Assembly: GCF_014197915.1 (NCBI RefSeq)
Contig: NZ_JACIGK010000032.1
Span: forward strand, 1-48,170
Direction of reading: 5' to 3'
Origin: Roseospira visakhapatnamensis
GTDB taxonomy: Bacteria > Pseudomonadota > Alphaproteobacteria > Rhodospirillales > Rhodospirillaceae
Length of the DNA: 48,170 bases
Below the pieces are notes generated by a model. That model did not search any database, was not told the origin of the DNA, and saw nothing but the letters and a program-made list of their open reading frames with translations. Below are positions 47,804 to 48,170 of this stretch, piece after piece. Position numbers and translations under genes: made by a program. How positions within the stretch are numbered: position 1 is the stretch's first letter; each line of letters opens with the position of its first letter.

Positions 47804-47869
47804 GCTAGACACTCCCCATACAAGCCTTTGATTTTCAAAGAGTGAAACAAATCATGAAAACTGTCTAAC
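47804..47869. repeat. Right arm-type sites and IHF-like site
   Basis: GCTAGACACT (47804-47813) and, inverted, GTTAGACAGT (47860-47869) repeat the left-arm 10-mers. Between them, CAAGCCTTTGATT (47821-47833) fits the IHF consensus (reverse reading of WATCAANNNNTTR) exactly. This arm-IHF-arm-core order is the normal layout of an attP arm. Confidence 0.65.
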
Positions 47870-47895
47870 CTATACTGGAATCACACATTTCTAAG

Positions 47896-47944
47896 CTGAC
47901 TACGGATCAGAAGGTTAGGAGTTCGAATCTTCTCGGGCGCGCCA
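47896..47944. other. attR core (49-bp direct repeat with attL)
   Basis: Identical to the tRNA-Arg 3' part at 4572-4620. It lacks the 5' half of the tRNA, so it is a remnant and not a second tRNA gene. Confidence 0.95.
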
Positions 47945-47969
47945 TATTTTTCAGACACTTATGTCTCGC

Positions 47970-47993
47970 AACGGCGGCCTTCAGGCCGCCGTT
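47970..47993 (+). terminator. Host terminator, originally of tRNA-Arg
   Basis: AACGGCGGCC (47970-47979), loop TTCA, GGCCGCCGTT (47984-47993), followed by TTGCG. The stem is perfect over 10 bp. It lies 26 bp outside attR, so before integration it probably ended the tRNA transcript; the tRNA now lacks it and relies on prophage DNA. No gene is seen from 47994 to 48170. Confidence 0.65.
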
Positions 47994-48170
47994 TTGCGTT
48001 TGAGGTACCATCCGACAGGCGATATCTTGTGGGTGCCAGGGTCCGCGACAGCGGCGCGAGCACGCATGACGTTTGTGTAGCGCGGCGGTCGATTTGGCAC
48101 AAATCGGCAGGGATTTGGCACACCGGACATTGGTCCGGGGTGGCGTGATTTGGCGGCTGGCGAAAGGCAT

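Larger units (their letters stand above)
4572..47944. mobile_element. Complete prophage, lambda-like head and siphovirus-type tail
   Basis: The element is bounded by 49-bp direct repeats, with 43,324 bp between equivalent points. It contains integrase, immunity, replication/recombination, packaging, head, tail and lysis modules in the usual order. No core gene is visibly broken, so it may be inducible. The GpA-type terminase predicts cos-type packaging, and the G/T frameshift with a long tape measure predicts a long non-contractile tail. No tail sheath gene is seen. Confidence 0.95.

Noticed and set aside
47896-47944. Second tRNA-Arg gene
   Set aside because: Only the 3' 49 bases are present; acceptor 5' strand and D arm are missing. 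It is the attR remnant.
48085-48135. GATTTGGCAC repeated in the right flank
   Set aside because: Only two short copies outside the prophage; no link to a feature could be made.
47907-48170. Minus-strand ORF ending ARPRRFELLTF across attR
   Set aside because: The C-terminal peptide is the antisense reading of the tRNA 3' end, a well-known false ORF. The rest has no ribosome site or protein features.

Overview
This is a high-GC alphaproteobacterial chromosome segment carrying one complete-looking 43.3 kb prophage, from 4572 to 47944. The purF-cvpA-radA cluster (452-4228, minus strand) and the codon usage suggest a Rhodospirillales-type host; that placement is inference. A partial IS4-like transposase gene runs off the left edge.

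The prophage sits in a tRNA-Arg(ACG) gene (4544-4620). The 49-bp 3' part of the tRNA is repeated exactly at 47896-47944, giving attL and attR. Integrase arm-type sites (consensus GTTAGACAGT or GTTAGACACT) and an IHF-like site lie inside both ends.

Layout: (1) A leftward early operon, 11430 to 4677, encodes a zinc-ribbon protein, several small proteins, a MarR-type regulator, DUF2303 (YfdQ-like), an HD hydrolase (YfdR-like), a DndC/PAPS-reductase-like PP-loop protein, an excisionase-like HTH protein and the tyrosine integrase. (2) The immunity region, about 11465-12432, holds a repressor without a protease domain between two inverted copies of one identical 41-bp promoter-operator block, which serve as PL/OL and PR/OR. 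A small convergent ORF resembles the repressor C-terminus. (3) A rightward early region, 12453-23977, has a Cro-like gene, small genes, a Sak4-like recombinase with an SSB-like partner, a PD-(D/E)XK exonuclease, an MT-A70 methyltransferase, a RecD-like helicase, a primase-VapE helicase, an iteron-like array that may be the replication origin, a RuvC-like resolvase and a DUF6362 protein. (4) The late region, 24100-47791, is a lambda-like head module (terminase, gpW, portal, ClpP-type protease with nested scaffold, gpD, gpE), then a siphovirus tail module with a -1 frameshift site at the G/T chaperone genes, a 1911-residue tape measure, tail-tip and fibre genes, and lysis genes (GH19 endolysin, holin-like protein).

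Two reverse-strand genes look like lysogenic cargo (morons): an AT-rich membrane-anchored DUF4760-like gene (21852-22418) beside the iterons, and a membrane/zinc-ribbon gene (35648-35965) wedged into the tail operon. The less ordinary observations are the iteron array, the repressor/mini-protein pair, the stand-alone DndC-like enzyme and the two morons. Family names come from recognising sequence patterns by eye; no database search was run.
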